This document shows positions 52,683 to 60,532 of a stretch of DNA of 64,000 bases, in pieces. The notes beneath the pieces are model-generated. The model ran no database searches, had not been told where the DNA came from, and saw only the letters and a list, made by a program, of their open reading frames with translations. The position numbers and the translations under genes are program-made. The stretch is from the NCBI RefSeq assembly GCF_042945595.1, contig NZ_CP168493.1, forward strand, positions 1 through 64,000, written 5' to 3'. This DNA comes from Psychrobacillus sp042945595 (GTDB lineage: Bacteria; Bacillota; Bacilli; Bacillales_A; Planococcaceae). The stretch's first letter is position 1. The number at the start of each line of letters is the position of its first letter.

Positions 52683-52748
52683 TTGACAACTATATGCTTT
52701 GATTGTTAAAATGTTTTGTTTGACAAAAAAATAAATGAATGGTATTAT
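52683..52748 (+). promoter_or_regulatory. Tandem veg promoters
   Basis: Promoter 1: TTGACA (52683-52688), 18 bp, TAAAAT (52707-52712). Promoter 2: TTGACA (52720-52725), 17 bp, TATTAT (52743-52748). The second is near consensus with an A tract after -35, as in the strong veg promoter of B. subtilis. Confidence 0.88.
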
Positions 52749-52772
52749 AGTATTCAGTGAGGTGTAAGCAGA

Positions 52773-53036
52773 ATGCCAAAAACTTTAGCTGATATTAAAA
52801 AGTCATTAGATCATCATTTAGGCAAACGTTTGCAATTAAAAGCAAACGGAGGACGTAAAAAAACAATCGAGCGAGCGGGCGTATTGAGAGAGACTTATCA
52901 TGCGGTTTTCGTTATCGACTTGGATCAGGATGAAAATTCTTTTGAACGTGTATCTTATAGTTATGCAGACATTTTGACAGAAGCAGTAGAAATCACTATT
53001 TATGATGAAGCAAATAATTTAATAGTTGTAAAATGA
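52773..53036 (+). CDS. veg: Veg protein
   Basis: Small, highly expressed protein linked to biofilm matrix gene control in B. subtilis. The 87-residue product has LADIKKSLDHHLGKRLQLKANGGRKKTIERAGVLRETY split as the conserved core. AGGTG precedes ATG. A strong tandem promoter and a terminator make it monocistronic. Confidence 0.95.
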   Translation: MPKTLADIKKSLDHHLGKRLQLKANGGRKKTIERAGVLRETYHAVFVIDLDQDENSFERVSYSYADILTEAVEITIYDEANNLIVVK

Positions 53037-53071
53037 TTATTTAGAACTTTTATTTTTTCTATATTTCGAAA

Positions 53072-53119
53072 CAAACTGCTTTTGCATTCCTGTGAATGTA
53101 AAGGGAGTTTTTTTTTGTT
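53072..53119 (+). terminator. veg terminator
   Basis: AACTGCTTTTGCATTC pairs with GAATGTAAAGGGAGTT with G-U pairs, followed by nine T. Confidence 0.85.
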
Positions 53120-53126
53120 TATAGGA

Positions 53127-53133
53127 CATACTA
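53127..53133 (+). promoter_or_regulatory. Possible sigma-G -10 for sspF
   Basis: CATACTA matches the sigma-G -10 consensus; I do not see a convincing -35 at the expected distance. Confidence 0.4.
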
Positions 53134-53169
53134 TAAATGCTAGTTGTTTAAAAGGAGGATACACCACGT

Positions 53170-53343
53170 ATGGCTAAAAAAGGTATTATGTCTGATCAAT
53201 TGAAAGAAGAGATTGCAAAAGATCTTGGATTTTATGATGTAGTCAAGACCGAGGGCTGGGGTGGGATAAAATCACGCGATGCTGGTAATATGGTAAAAAG
53301 AGCAATTGAAATGGCTGAACAACAAATGAAGTCACCAAAGTAA
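53170..53343 (+). CDS. sspF: Small acid-soluble spore protein SspF (alpha/beta type)
   Basis: DNA-binding spore protein made in the forespore. The 57-residue product reads MAKKGIMSDQLKEEIAKDLG, then FYDVV, GWGGIKSRDAGNMVKRAIEMAEQQ, including the conserved segment of alpha/beta SASPs and the EI germination-protease site region. AAAGGAGG lies 11 bp before ATG. The sequence CATACTA at 53127-53133 fits a sigma-G/sigma-F -10. It occupies its usual place between veg and ispE. Confidence 0.93.
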   Translation: MAKKGIMSDQLKEEIAKDLGFYDVVKTEGWGGIKSRDAGNMVKRAIEMAEQQMKSPK

Positions 53344-53417
53344 ATTTTTCGTATGACCATTCTGGTTTTAAACTGGCAAGCAAACGAGATCCAAAATAAT
53401 AAACAACTAGCGTTTTG

Positions 53418-53448
53418 GAAAGGTGGAGAAATCTGCCTTTCCTTTTTG
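53418..53448 (+). terminator. sspF terminator
   Basis: GGAAAGG (53418-53424) and CCTTTCC (53437-53443), followed by five T. Confidence 0.8.
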
Positions 53449-53636
53449 AATGGATAATAAAAATTCCTAAAAAACTGTACAAAGTCCAGCTAGAAGTTCT
53501 TCTTAGATCTGAATTATAGTTGAATCGACACGATGTCATGAACTTAGACTGTATACCTATGGCATAGTCGCTTCCTCATTTCTTATGCGGTGTGTTAAAA
53601 TAGGGAACAACCTATGTTTGAAAAGGAGCAGATGGA

Positions 53637-54503
53637 ATGTACTATGTAAAAGCACCTGCTAAAATAAATTTAACACTCGATGTATTACATAAACGTCCAG
53701 ATGGTTATCATGAAGTCGAAATGATTATGACGACTGTTGATTTGTCAGACCGTATTGGATTAGAACCAAGAGAAGATGGGAAAATACATATTCTGTCTGT
53801 GGATCGTTTTGTTCCTACTGATTTTAGAAATTTAGCATACCAAGCAGCAAAGATATTAAAAGAAATGTATCATGTAAAGTCTGGAGTTACGATTAAGATT
53901 GAAAAAAACATTCCAGTTGCCGCTGGATTAGCTGGCGGTAGTAGTGATGCTGCTGCAACTCTAAGAGGATTAAATACACTCTGGAGTTTAGGGTTATCTT
54001 TAGATGAACTTGCGCAAATCGGCACAAAAATAGGTTCTGATGTTGCATTTTGTGTGTATGGCGGAACAGCACTTGCCACGGGGCGAGGAGAAAAGATTCA
54101 AGAATTGCCGTCTCCAGCAAATTGTTGGGTAATTCTTGCAAAACCTACTCTAGGAGTTTCTACGGCAGATATTTACGGAAATTTAAAACTAAATCAGATA
54201 GAACATCCAAATACAAAACAAATGGTAGAAGCGATTGAAAAAAAAGATTTTGTGCAAATGTGTGCCTCCGTGGGAAATGTGTTAGAAAATGTTACATTAA
54301 AACTGTATCCAGAAGTTGCTAATTTAAAGGATCAAATGCAAAAATTTGGAGCGGATGCAGTATTGATGAGCGGCAGTGGTCCCACGGTGTTTGGGATAGT
54401 TCAACATGAATCAAGGGTACAAAGAGTTTATAATGGACTTCGTGGCTTTTGTGATGAAGTATATGCCGTTAGATTAATAGGAGAACGGGACTCACTTGCT
54501 TAA
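53637..54503 (+). CDS. ispE: 4-diphosphocytidyl-2-C-methyl-D-erythritol kinase
   Basis: GHMP kinase of the MEP isoprenoid pathway. The 288-residue product starts with YYVKAPAKINLTLDVLHKRPDGYHE (Lys and Asp conserved), has the ATP-binding glycine loop PVAAGLAGGSSDAAATLRGL near 95-114 and the C-terminal LMSGSGPTVFG. AAAGGAG precedes ATG 53637. It is the first gene of ispE-purR-ridA. Confidence 0.95.
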   Translation: MYYVKAPAKINLTLDVLHKRPDGYHEVEMIMTTVDLSDRIGLEPREDGKIHILSVDRFVPTDFRNLAYQAAKILKEMYHVKSGVTIKIEKNIPVAAGLAGGSSDAAATLRGLNTLWSLGLSLDELAQIGTKIGSDVAFCVYGGTALATGRGEKIQELPSPANCWVILAKPTLGVSTADIYGNLKLNQIEHPNTKQMVEAIEKKDFVQMCASVGNVLENVTLKLYPEVANLKDQMQKFGADAVLMSGSGPTVFGIVQHESRVQRVYNGLRGFCDEVYAVRLIGERDSLA

Positions 54504-54558
54504 ATGCGGATGATTGTGATACGTTTTCTTTAAAATATTCGTGTTTGGAGGTGATTGT

Positions 54559-55410
54559 ATGAAATGGAAAAGAAGTGAACGACTCGTAGATATGACGCAA
54601 TACATGATAGAACATCCCCATAAGTTAATTCCTTTAACGTACTTTGCATCTTTATACCAATCCGCTAAATCTTCCATTAGTGAAGATCTAACGATTATAA
54701 AAGAAACGTTTGAAGAAAGAGGCAGAGGCTTACTAATAACCGTCCCAGGAGCAGCTGGAGGGGTGAAATTCATTCCTACTATGACAAGCCAAGATGTTAA
54801 TGAAATAACACAGAGCCTAATAGAGCAACTTTCAAAAGCTGATCGTTTACTACCAGGTGGCTATTTATATATGACAGATTTATTAGGAAATCCTTCTCTT
54901 ATGAATAAGGTAGGTAAAATATTTGCATCTGCTTTTGCACATGAAAAAATAGATGCCATAATGACAGTTGCAACAAAAGGTATTTCGATTGCACATGCAA
55001 TTGCAAGACATTTAAATGTACCAGTTGTGGTAGTTCGTAGAGATAGCAAAGTAACGGAAGGTCCTACGGTAAGTATTAACTACGTATCTGGGTCTGCAAG
55101 ACGTATCCAAACCATGGTTCTTTCGAAAAGAAGTATGAAAAAAGGACAACGTGTTTTAATCACTGATGACTTTATGAAAGTGGGCGGAACAATTAATGGA
55201 ATGAAAAACCTGCTCGAGGAGTTTAATTGTGAACTTGCAGGAATAGCTGTATTAGTTGAGGCGGATCATGAAGGCGAACAACTAGTGGACGAATATTTAT
55301 CACTTATAAAATTACGTGAAGTCAATGAAAAAGATGGTACAATTGTTTTAACGGAAGGCAACTATTTTGAGAAGGGTGGAAACAATGATGAAAGCAGTAA
55401 CAACAACTAA
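54559..55410 (+). CDS. purR: Purine operon repressor PurR
   Basis: PRPP-sensing regulator of purine genes. The 283-residue product from ATG 54559, after GGAGGTGAT, has a winged helix (MKWKRSERLVDMTQYMIEHP, ISEDLTIIKETFEERGRGLL) and a PRT domain with the PRPP loop LITDDFMKVGGT near 205 and flexible loop. PRPP from Prs, also in this window, releases it. It overlaps ridA by 26 bp. Confidence 0.96.
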   Translation: MKWKRSERLVDMTQYMIEHPHKLIPLTYFASLYQSAKSSISEDLTIIKETFEERGRGLLITVPGAAGGVKFIPTMTSQDVNEITQSLIEQLSKADRLLPGGYLYMTDLLGNPSLMNKVGKIFASAFAHEKIDAIMTVATKGISIAHAIARHLNVPVVVVRRDSKVTEGPTVSINYVSGSARRIQTMVLSKRSMKKGQRVLITDDFMKVGGTINGMKNLLEEFNCELAGIAVLVEADHEGEQLVDEYLSLIKLREVNEKDGTIVLTEGNYFEKGGNNDESSNNN

Positions 55411-55759
55411 TGCACCAGCGGCTATCGGTCCTTACGTACAAGGAGTGATTGTGAACGGAATGTTTTATAGTTCAGGGCAGATTCCATTAACTCCCCAGGG
55501 AGAAGTTGTAGAAGGTTCTATTACAGAACAAACAGCTCAAGTATTTGCTAATTTAAATGCGGTGCTTACAGAAGCTGGAACTTCATTGTCAAAAGTAGTT
55601 AAAACACTTGTTTTCTTAAAAGATATGAATGATTTTGCAGAATTTAACGAAGCATATGAAAAATATTTTGAGGGTCATAAACCAGCGCGCTCTGCAGTAG
55701 AAGTAGCAAGACTCCCGAAAGATGTAAAAGTAGAAATAGAAATAATAGCAGTTGTCTAA
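55385..55759 (+). CDS. ridA: RidA family enamine/imine deaminase YabJ
   Basis: Hydrolyses reactive enamine/imine intermediates from PLP enzymes. From ATG 55385 the product is 124 residues (MMKAVTTTNAPAAIGPY), with SSGQIP, the conserved Arg in ARSAVEVARLPKDVKVEIE. GGGTGG upstream lies within purR. It is known to be needed for PurR function in B. subtilis, which fits the operon. Confidence 0.95.
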   Translation: MMKAVTTTNAPAAIGPYVQGVIVNGMFYSSGQIPLTPQGEVVEGSITEQTAQVFANLNAVLTEAGTSLSKVVKTLVFLKDMNDFAEFNEAYEKYFEGHKPARSAVEVARLPKDVKVEIEIIAVV

Positions 55760-55766
55760 TCAAAAG

Positions 55767-55798
55767 AGTATGCCTTCTTCGGAAAGCATACTTTTTTT
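55767..55798 (+). terminator. ridA terminator
   Basis: AGTATGC (55767-55773) and GCATACT (55786-55792) around CTTCTTCGGAAA, followed by a T run. Confidence 0.88.
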
Positions 55799-55871
55799 AT
55801 TTGTCATTAAACATGGTCAATAAATTAAAAAAAATGCGATATTTTAATATTAAAAATATTTTCATAAAAAA

Positions 55872-55898
55872 GAAGGATACTGGAAAGTTTTGTAGAAT
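55872..55898 (+). promoter_or_regulatory. Sigma-H promoter of spoVG
   Basis: GAAGGATAC (55872-55880) then 11 bp then GTAGAAT (55892-55898) matches the sigma-H consensus RNAGGAWWW, 11-12 bp, RNNGAAT with one mismatch. An AT-only stretch (55822-55870) upstream resembles the AbrB-bound region of B. subtilis spoVG. Confidence 0.85.
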
Positions 55899-55943
55899 TA
55901 CTATAATAGGATTTTTTCAACTAAGAAGAGAGGTGGTGTAAAA

Positions 55944-56237
55944 ATGGAAGTAACGGACGTAAGATTACGTAAGGTACTATCAGATGGTCGTATGAGGGCT
56001 ATCGCTTCCATTACACTGGACAACGAGTTTGTTGTACATGATATTAGAGTAATTGATGGAAATGCAGGATTATTTGTTGCAATGCCAAGTAAAAGAACGC
56101 CAGAAGGTGAATTCAGAGATATAGCTCATCCGATAAATTCTGGAACACGTACAAAAATTCAAGAAGCGGTATTATATGCTTATCATTTGAGTGGTGAACC
56201 AGAGGAAGAGGAACAAACAGTAGAAGTTAGTTATTAG
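55944..56237 (+). CDS. spoVG: Septation/RNA-binding regulator SpoVG
   Basis: RNA- and DNA-binding regulator of sporulation septation and cell envelope traits. The 97-residue product begins MEVTDVRLRKVLSDGRMRAIASITLDNEFVVHDIRVIDG, nearly invariant in the family, and contains LFVAMPSKRTPEGEFRDIAHPIN. GAGGTGG provides a strong ribosome site. Confidence 0.97.
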   Translation: MEVTDVRLRKVLSDGRMRAIASITLDNEFVVHDIRVIDGNAGLFVAMPSKRTPEGEFRDIAHPINSGTRTKIQEAVLYAYHLSGEPEEEEQTVEVSY

Positions 56238-56284
56238 TAATTAGATATGCTAAACGTACACAGTAAAATTATAATTTCTGAATT

Positions 56285-56312
56285 AAGCCATTTCTAAGGA
56301 GATGGTTTTTTT
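56285..56312 (+). terminator. spoVG terminator
   Basis: AAGCCATTTC and GAGATGGTT stem around TAAG, followed by seven T. Confidence 0.85.
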
Positions 56313-56368
56313 GTGCTAAAATTATCCATTTTACTTGGTTTGTCATGTATTTGTCAATAGATATTTCC

Positions 56369-56397
56369 TTGAAAAATCACGCTATTTCCGCTATAGT
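56369..56397 (+). promoter_or_regulatory. glmU promoter
   Basis: TTGAAA (56369-56374), 17 bp, TATAGT (56392-56397), 39 bp before the start codon. Confidence 0.7.
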
Positions 56398-56435
56398 CAA
56401 AAGAGGAAATTAGCCCACTGGAGGGAAAACGGAAA

Positions 56436-57806
56436 ATGACAAATACTTATGCGGTTGTGTTAGCTGCTGGTAAGGGAACTCGTATGAAGTCTAGTCTATA
56501 TAAAGTACTACATCCTGTTTGTGGGAAACCTATGGTAGAACATGTTGTAGCAAACATGGAGAAGCTCGGCGTTGAAAAGATTGTAACAATTGTTGGACAT
56601 GGGGCAGAAACTGTTCAAGGCAAGTTAGGTACTAGAAGTGAATACGCTCTACAAGCGGAGCAGCTAGGTACAGCTCATGCAGTTTTACAAGCGGAGACGG
56701 CACTTCTAAATCTTTCGGGTACAACTATTGTTATATGTGGAGACACGCCTCTAATTACTGCTGAAACAATGAGGGATCTATTAGATCTTCATAAAGAAAC
56801 AGGCGCAAAAGCAACTATTTTAACAGCAATTGCGAGTAATCCAACAGGTTATGGAAGGGTTATTCGAGCGGAAGATGGTAGTGTAAAAAATATCGTAGAA
56901 CAAAAAGATGCATCTACAGAAGAGCAACTTGTAAATGAGATTAACTCAGGAACTTATTGTTTTGATAACGAGGCATTATTCAAATCGTTGAAATTAGTAA
57001 AAAACGAGAATTCTCAAGGTGAATATTATTTGCCGGATGTAATTGAAATTTTGCAAAAAGATGGAGAGATAATTTCTGCATATGCAGCAAAAGACTTTGA
57101 TGAAATTTTAGGTATAAATGATCGAATTGCACTTTCTCAAGCAGAACAAACTATGAGATCCCGTATTGCACATCACCATATGCGTGAAGGCGTGACAATT
57201 ATTGATCCTCAAAATACATACATTAGTAGCGACACTATAATTGGGGCAGATACAGTTATTCAGCCAGGTGTAATGATTGAAGGAAAAACAGTTATTGGTG
57301 GAAATTGTACGATTGGTCCAAACAGCCATATAGTTTCTAGTGTGATTGGTACAGGAACGACTATCCATTCTTCTGTTATTCTATCAAGCGAGATTGGCGA
57401 TCACACGGCTATTGGTCCATTTGCACATATTCGACCACAGACAGAGGTTGGAAATGATGTGAAAATTGGTAACTTTGTCGAAGTAAAAAAATCCATAGTA
57501 GGAAATGGAAGCAAAATTTCTCATTTGAGTTATATGGGAGACGCATCTATTGGTTCAAATGTGAATATTGGATGTGGCACAATTACTGTAAACTATGATG
57601 GAAAAAATAAATTTGTAACGAAGATTGAAGATGATGCTTTTGTTGGTTGTAACTCCAATTTAGTAGCACCGGTTACAATTGGCAATAAAGCATATGTTGC
57701 TGCGGGCTCTACCATTACAAAAGATGTACCTGATGAAGCACTTGCGATCGGACGTGCTCGACAAGAAAATAAATTAGGCTACGTAAATAAACTAAAACTA
57801 AAATAA
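56436..57806 (+). CDS. glmU: Bifunctional UDP-N-acetylglucosamine pyrophosphorylase/glucosamine-1-P acetyltransferase
   Basis: Makes UDP-GlcNAc for cell wall synthesis. The 456-residue product has an N-terminal nucleotidyltransferase with LAAGKGTRMKS near 8-18 and a C-terminal left-handed beta-helix (250-456) with hexapeptide repeats and the acetyltransferase His/Asn residues (FAHIRP, YMGD, NYDG). It precedes prs by 22 bp, forming an operon. Confidence 0.97.
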   Translation: MTNTYAVVLAAGKGTRMKSSLYKVLHPVCGKPMVEHVVANMEKLGVEKIVTIVGHGAETVQGKLGTRSEYALQAEQLGTAHAVLQAETALLNLSGTTIVICGDTPLITAETMRDLLDLHKETGAKATILTAIASNPTGYGRVIRAEDGSVKNIVEQKDASTEEQLVNEINSGTYCFDNEALFKSLKLVKNENSQGEYYLPDVIEILQKDGEIISAYAAKDFDEILGINDRIALSQAEQTMRSRIAHHHMREGVTIIDPQNTYISSDTIIGADTVIQPGVMIEGKTVIGGNCTIGPNSHIVSSVIGTGTTIHSSVILSSEIGDHTAIGPFAHIRPQTEVGNDVKIGNFVEVKKSIVGNGSKISHLSYMGDASIGSNVNIGCGTITVNYDGKNKFVTKIEDDAFVGCNSNLVAPVTIGNKAYVAAGSTITKDVPDEALAIGRARQENKLGYVNKLKLK

Positions 57807-57828
57807 CCCACTATCCAGGAGGATTATC

Positions 57829-58788
57829 ATGCCAGAACAATACAAAAACTCAAAATTGAAAATATTCACATTAAATTCTAACAGAGAATTAGCTGAAGAA
57901 ATTGCGAAGGAAGTAGGACTTCCATTAGGTAAATCTACAGTAACTAGATTTAGCGATGGAGAAGTCCAAATCAATATTGATGAAAGTATTCGAGGGTGTG
58001 ACGTATTCATCGTTCAATCAACTTCAGGTCCTGTAAACGAACATCTGATGGAATTGTTAATTATGCTTGACGCTGTTAAACGCGCATCGGCTAGAACAGT
58101 AAGCGTAGTATTACCTTATTACGGATATGCGCGTCAAGATAGAAAAGCGCGTGCTCGTGAACCAATCACGGCTAAACTTGTCGCGGATCTTTTAACTACA
58201 GCAGGGGCAACTCGTGCAATCGTACTTGATCTACATGCTCCCCAAATTCAAGGATTCTTTAATATTCCAATTGATCACTTAGTTGCTGTTCCTATTTTAT
58301 CTGATTACTTCTTAGGGAAAGATCTTGATCCATCCGAATTAGTTATCGTATCACCTGACCATGGTGGTGTAACTCGTGCTCGTAAAATGGCGGATCGTTT
58401 AAAAGCTCCGATTGCTATTATAGATAAACGTCGTCCACGTCCAAATGTAGCGGAAGTAATGAATATTGTAGGTAATGTAGAAGGAAAAACGGCTATTTTG
58501 ATCGATGATATTATTGATACTGCGGGTACCATTTCGATTGCAGCGCAAGCTTTAATAGAAAGTGGAGCAAAAGAAGTATATGCTTGCTGTACACATGCAG
58601 TATTATCTGGTCCGGCAATTGATCGAATTGATAACTCCATGATTAAAGAATTGGTTATTACGAATTCAATTCAATTATCTGAAGATAAAACTTCTCCAAA
58701 AATCAAAGAACTATCTGTAGCAAAATTACTAGGCGATGCAATTGTACGTGTTTTCGAAGAGAAATCTGTCAGCACTTTATTTGATTGA
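57829..58788 (+). CDS. prs: Ribose-phosphate pyrophosphokinase
   Basis: Makes PRPP, precursor of nucleotides, histidine and tryptophan and effector of PurR. The 319-residue product has RFSDGE and the ATP site, the YYGYARQDRK motif, the cation-binding DLHAPQIQGFF and the PRPP loop LIDDIIDTAGT near 222-232. AGGAGG precedes ATG. Confidence 0.97.
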   Translation: MPEQYKNSKLKIFTLNSNRELAEEIAKEVGLPLGKSTVTRFSDGEVQINIDESIRGCDVFIVQSTSGPVNEHLMELLIMLDAVKRASARTVSVVLPYYGYARQDRKARAREPITAKLVADLLTTAGATRAIVLDLHAPQIQGFFNIPIDHLVAVPILSDYFLGKDLDPSELVIVSPDHGGVTRARKMADRLKAPIAIIDKRRPRPNVAEVMNIVGNVEGKTAILIDDIIDTAGTISIAAQALIESGAKEVYACCTHAVLSGPAIDRIDNSMIKELVITNSIQLSEDKTSPKIKELSVAKLLGDAIVRVFEEKSVSTLFD

Positions 58789-58795
58789 TTTCAAC

Positions 58796-58821
58796 GTTTG
58801 AAACATCCTCTATATGGGTAT
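58796..58821 (+). promoter_or_regulatory. Sigma-B promoter of ctc
   Basis: GTTTGA (58796-58801), 14 bp, GGGTAT (58816-58821) fits the sigma-B consensus GTTTAA, 13-15 bp, GGGTAT with one mismatch. B. subtilis ctc is a classic sigma-B gene. Confidence 0.85.
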
Positions 58822-58859
58822 GAATATAGGTAGAAACCTATGGGAGGATGAAAACAACA

Positions 58860-59462
58860 ATGAGTACACTAATCTATGCCCAAAAGCGTAAACATAAAGA
58901 AAATGCAAGTTTGAGAAAAAGTGGGTTTATTCCAGCGGTCGTTTACGGTTTCCAAGAGGAATCCCAACCAATTGCCGTAAATGAACGAGATTTAGCCAAA
59001 ACACTTCGAGAAGTTGGTCGCAATGGCGTCATAAAACTAGCAGTAGACGGTAAGACTGTCCATGTCGTAATGAGTGATTACCAAATGAATATTCTAAAAG
59101 GTCAAATGATTCATGCGGACTTTCTAGCGATTAACATGAAAGAAGAATTGGAAGTAAATGTATTCGTAAATCTAATTGGTGATTCCGTTGGAGTTTCAGA
59201 AGGCGGTATCCTCCAACAACCAAATCGTGAAGTCACAATTACAGTAAAACCATCGAATATTCCTGAGAGTATTGAGTTGAATGTATCGAAAATGGCTATT
59301 GGTGATACATTAACAGTCGCGGAAATTCGAGGAACAGTAGATTACTTAATTGTAAATGAAGATGATTATACGTTAGCTATTGTGTCAGCACCTCGTGTAG
59401 AAGAGGAAGAGACTGAGACAACTGGAACAGAAGAAGTCGAAACATCAATTCAAGATGAATAA
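58860..59462 (+). CDS. ctc: General stress protein Ctc (ribosomal protein bL25 with C-terminal domain)
   Basis: Ribosomal 5S-binding stress protein. The 200-residue product from ATG 58860 has the bL25 domain (about 5-95; RKSGFIPAVVYG, DFLAIN) and the CTC/TL5 domain (100-185; LQQPNREVTITVKPSNIP), then an acidic tail EEEETETTGTEEVETS. GGGAGG lies 12 bp upstream; ATG 58848 directly abuts that site and is less likely. Confidence 0.94.
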   Translation: MSTLIYAQKRKHKENASLRKSGFIPAVVYGFQEESQPIAVNERDLAKTLREVGRNGVIKLAVDGKTVHVVMSDYQMNILKGQMIHADFLAINMKEELEVNVFVNLIGDSVGVSEGGILQQPNREVTITVKPSNIPESIELNVSKMAIGDTLTVAEIRGTVDYLIVNEDDYTLAIVSAPRVEEEETETTGTEEVETSIQDE

Positions 59463-59466
59463 AAGA

Positions 59467-59497
59467 AAAGAGATTGTCTAAAGGCAATCTCTTTTTT
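59467..59497 (+). terminator. ctc terminator
   Basis: AGAGATTG and CAATCTCT form the stem around TCTAAAGG, followed by six T. Confidence 0.88.
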
Positions 59498-59548
59498 CTA
59501 ATGAATATGATAAAATGGATGAAATACGTATTAAAGGAATGGAAATGA

Positions 59549-60112
59549 ATGAAAATGATTGTTGGACTTGGGAATCCCGGTAAACAATATGAGGCAACCA
59601 GACATAATATCGGATTTCATGTAATAGATGAACTTGCAAATCGATTAAACATACCCCTTACTCAATCTAAATTTAATGGGATGTATGGTATTTCCCACAT
59701 TGGAGCGGAGAAAGTAATGCTTCTAAAACCACTGACGTATATGAACTTATCTGGCCAATGTATTGTGCCTATGATGGATTATTTTGACGTAGAGGATGAC
59801 CAAATGATTGTAATTTATGATGATTTGGATTTACAGGTTGGTAGATTACGTCTTCGTCAAAAAGGAAGCGCAGGAGGGCATAATGGGATTAAATCGCTCA
59901 TTCAACATTTAGGTACACAGGAGTTTAATCGAGTTAGGATTGGGATCGATCGTCCGACAAATGGAATGAAGGTTCCGGATTATGTTTTGTCGAGGTTTAC
60001 TGAAGAAGAGAAAACAGATGTAGTAGATGCGGTGAAAAAGAGTGCAAATGCATGTGAAGCATGGCTATCGAAAAGTTTTTTAGAAGTGATGAATATATAT
60101 AATGGTGCATAA
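59549..60112 (+). CDS. pth: Peptidyl-tRNA hydrolase
   Basis: Releases peptides from peptidyl-tRNA (spoVC in B. subtilis). The 187-residue product has MIVGLGNPGKQYEATRHNIGF with the catalytic His at about 22 and Asn residues, YDDLDLQVGRLRLRQKGSAGGHNGIKS near 90-116. AAAGGAATGG precedes the start ATG 59549. Confidence 0.96.
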   Translation: MKMIVGLGNPGKQYEATRHNIGFHVIDELANRLNIPLTQSKFNGMYGISHIGAEKVMLLKPLTYMNLSGQCIVPMMDYFDVEDDQMIVIYDDLDLQVGRLRLRQKGSAGGHNGIKSLIQHLGTQEFNRVRIGIDRPTNGMKVPDYVLSRFTEEEKTDVVDAVKKSANACEAWLSKSFLEVMNIYNGA

Positions 60113-60157
60113 ACTTTAGCGTACATACCTATACTTCCTAAAAAGGAGGTATTAGGA

Positions 60158-60388
60158 ATGCCAATTCATTATAAATGCCGGCATTGTGAAACAGAGATAG
60201 GTCAATTGCCGTTGGATTCTATAGACGAACAGTTTTTGCAGAAAAACAATATTACACCAGAAGAACAAGAATTATATATAGTGCATGGAGTTGAAGGAGA
60301 TTATACAGTGCAGTGTATTTGTGAAGATTGTCAAAGTTCGCTACAAAAATTTCCAAACTATTATGCGTTAAAAAAGTGGATACAGTAA
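60158..60388 (+). CDS. fin: Anti-sigma-F factor Fin (YabK)
   Basis: Forespore inhibitor that helps the switch from sigma-F to sigma-G. The 76-residue product has YKCRHCETEIG and CICEDCQSS, two zinc-ribbon Cys pairs typical of Fin. AAAAGGAGG precedes ATG. It is in its conserved place between pth and mfd. Confidence 0.93.
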   Translation: MPIHYKCRHCETEIGQLPLDSIDEQFLQKNNITPEEQELYIVHGVEGDYTVQCICEDCQSSLQKFPNYYALKKWIQ

Positions 60389-60392
60389 AATT

Positions 60393-60426
60393 GCTTTGGC
60401 ACGTTTTCGTGCGCAAAGCCTTTTTC
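60393..60426 (+). terminator. fin terminator
   Basis: GCTTTGGCACG and CGTGCGCAAAGC stem with a TTTT loop, followed by CTTTTT. Confidence 0.88.
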
Positions 60427-60532
60427 TGTTTTGATCGGATGTTTAGCTAAAGCGCTATGCCCTTCAAGATATACATGATTGCTGCGGCTAAGTAAGCGTT
60501 TTATGCTTTTCTTTAAAGAACGGGGGGTTGAA

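Noticed and set aside
53243..53539. Minus-strand open frame of 98 codons between sspF and ispE
   Set aside because: It overlaps the end of sspF and its terminator, has no ribosome site and no family resemblance.
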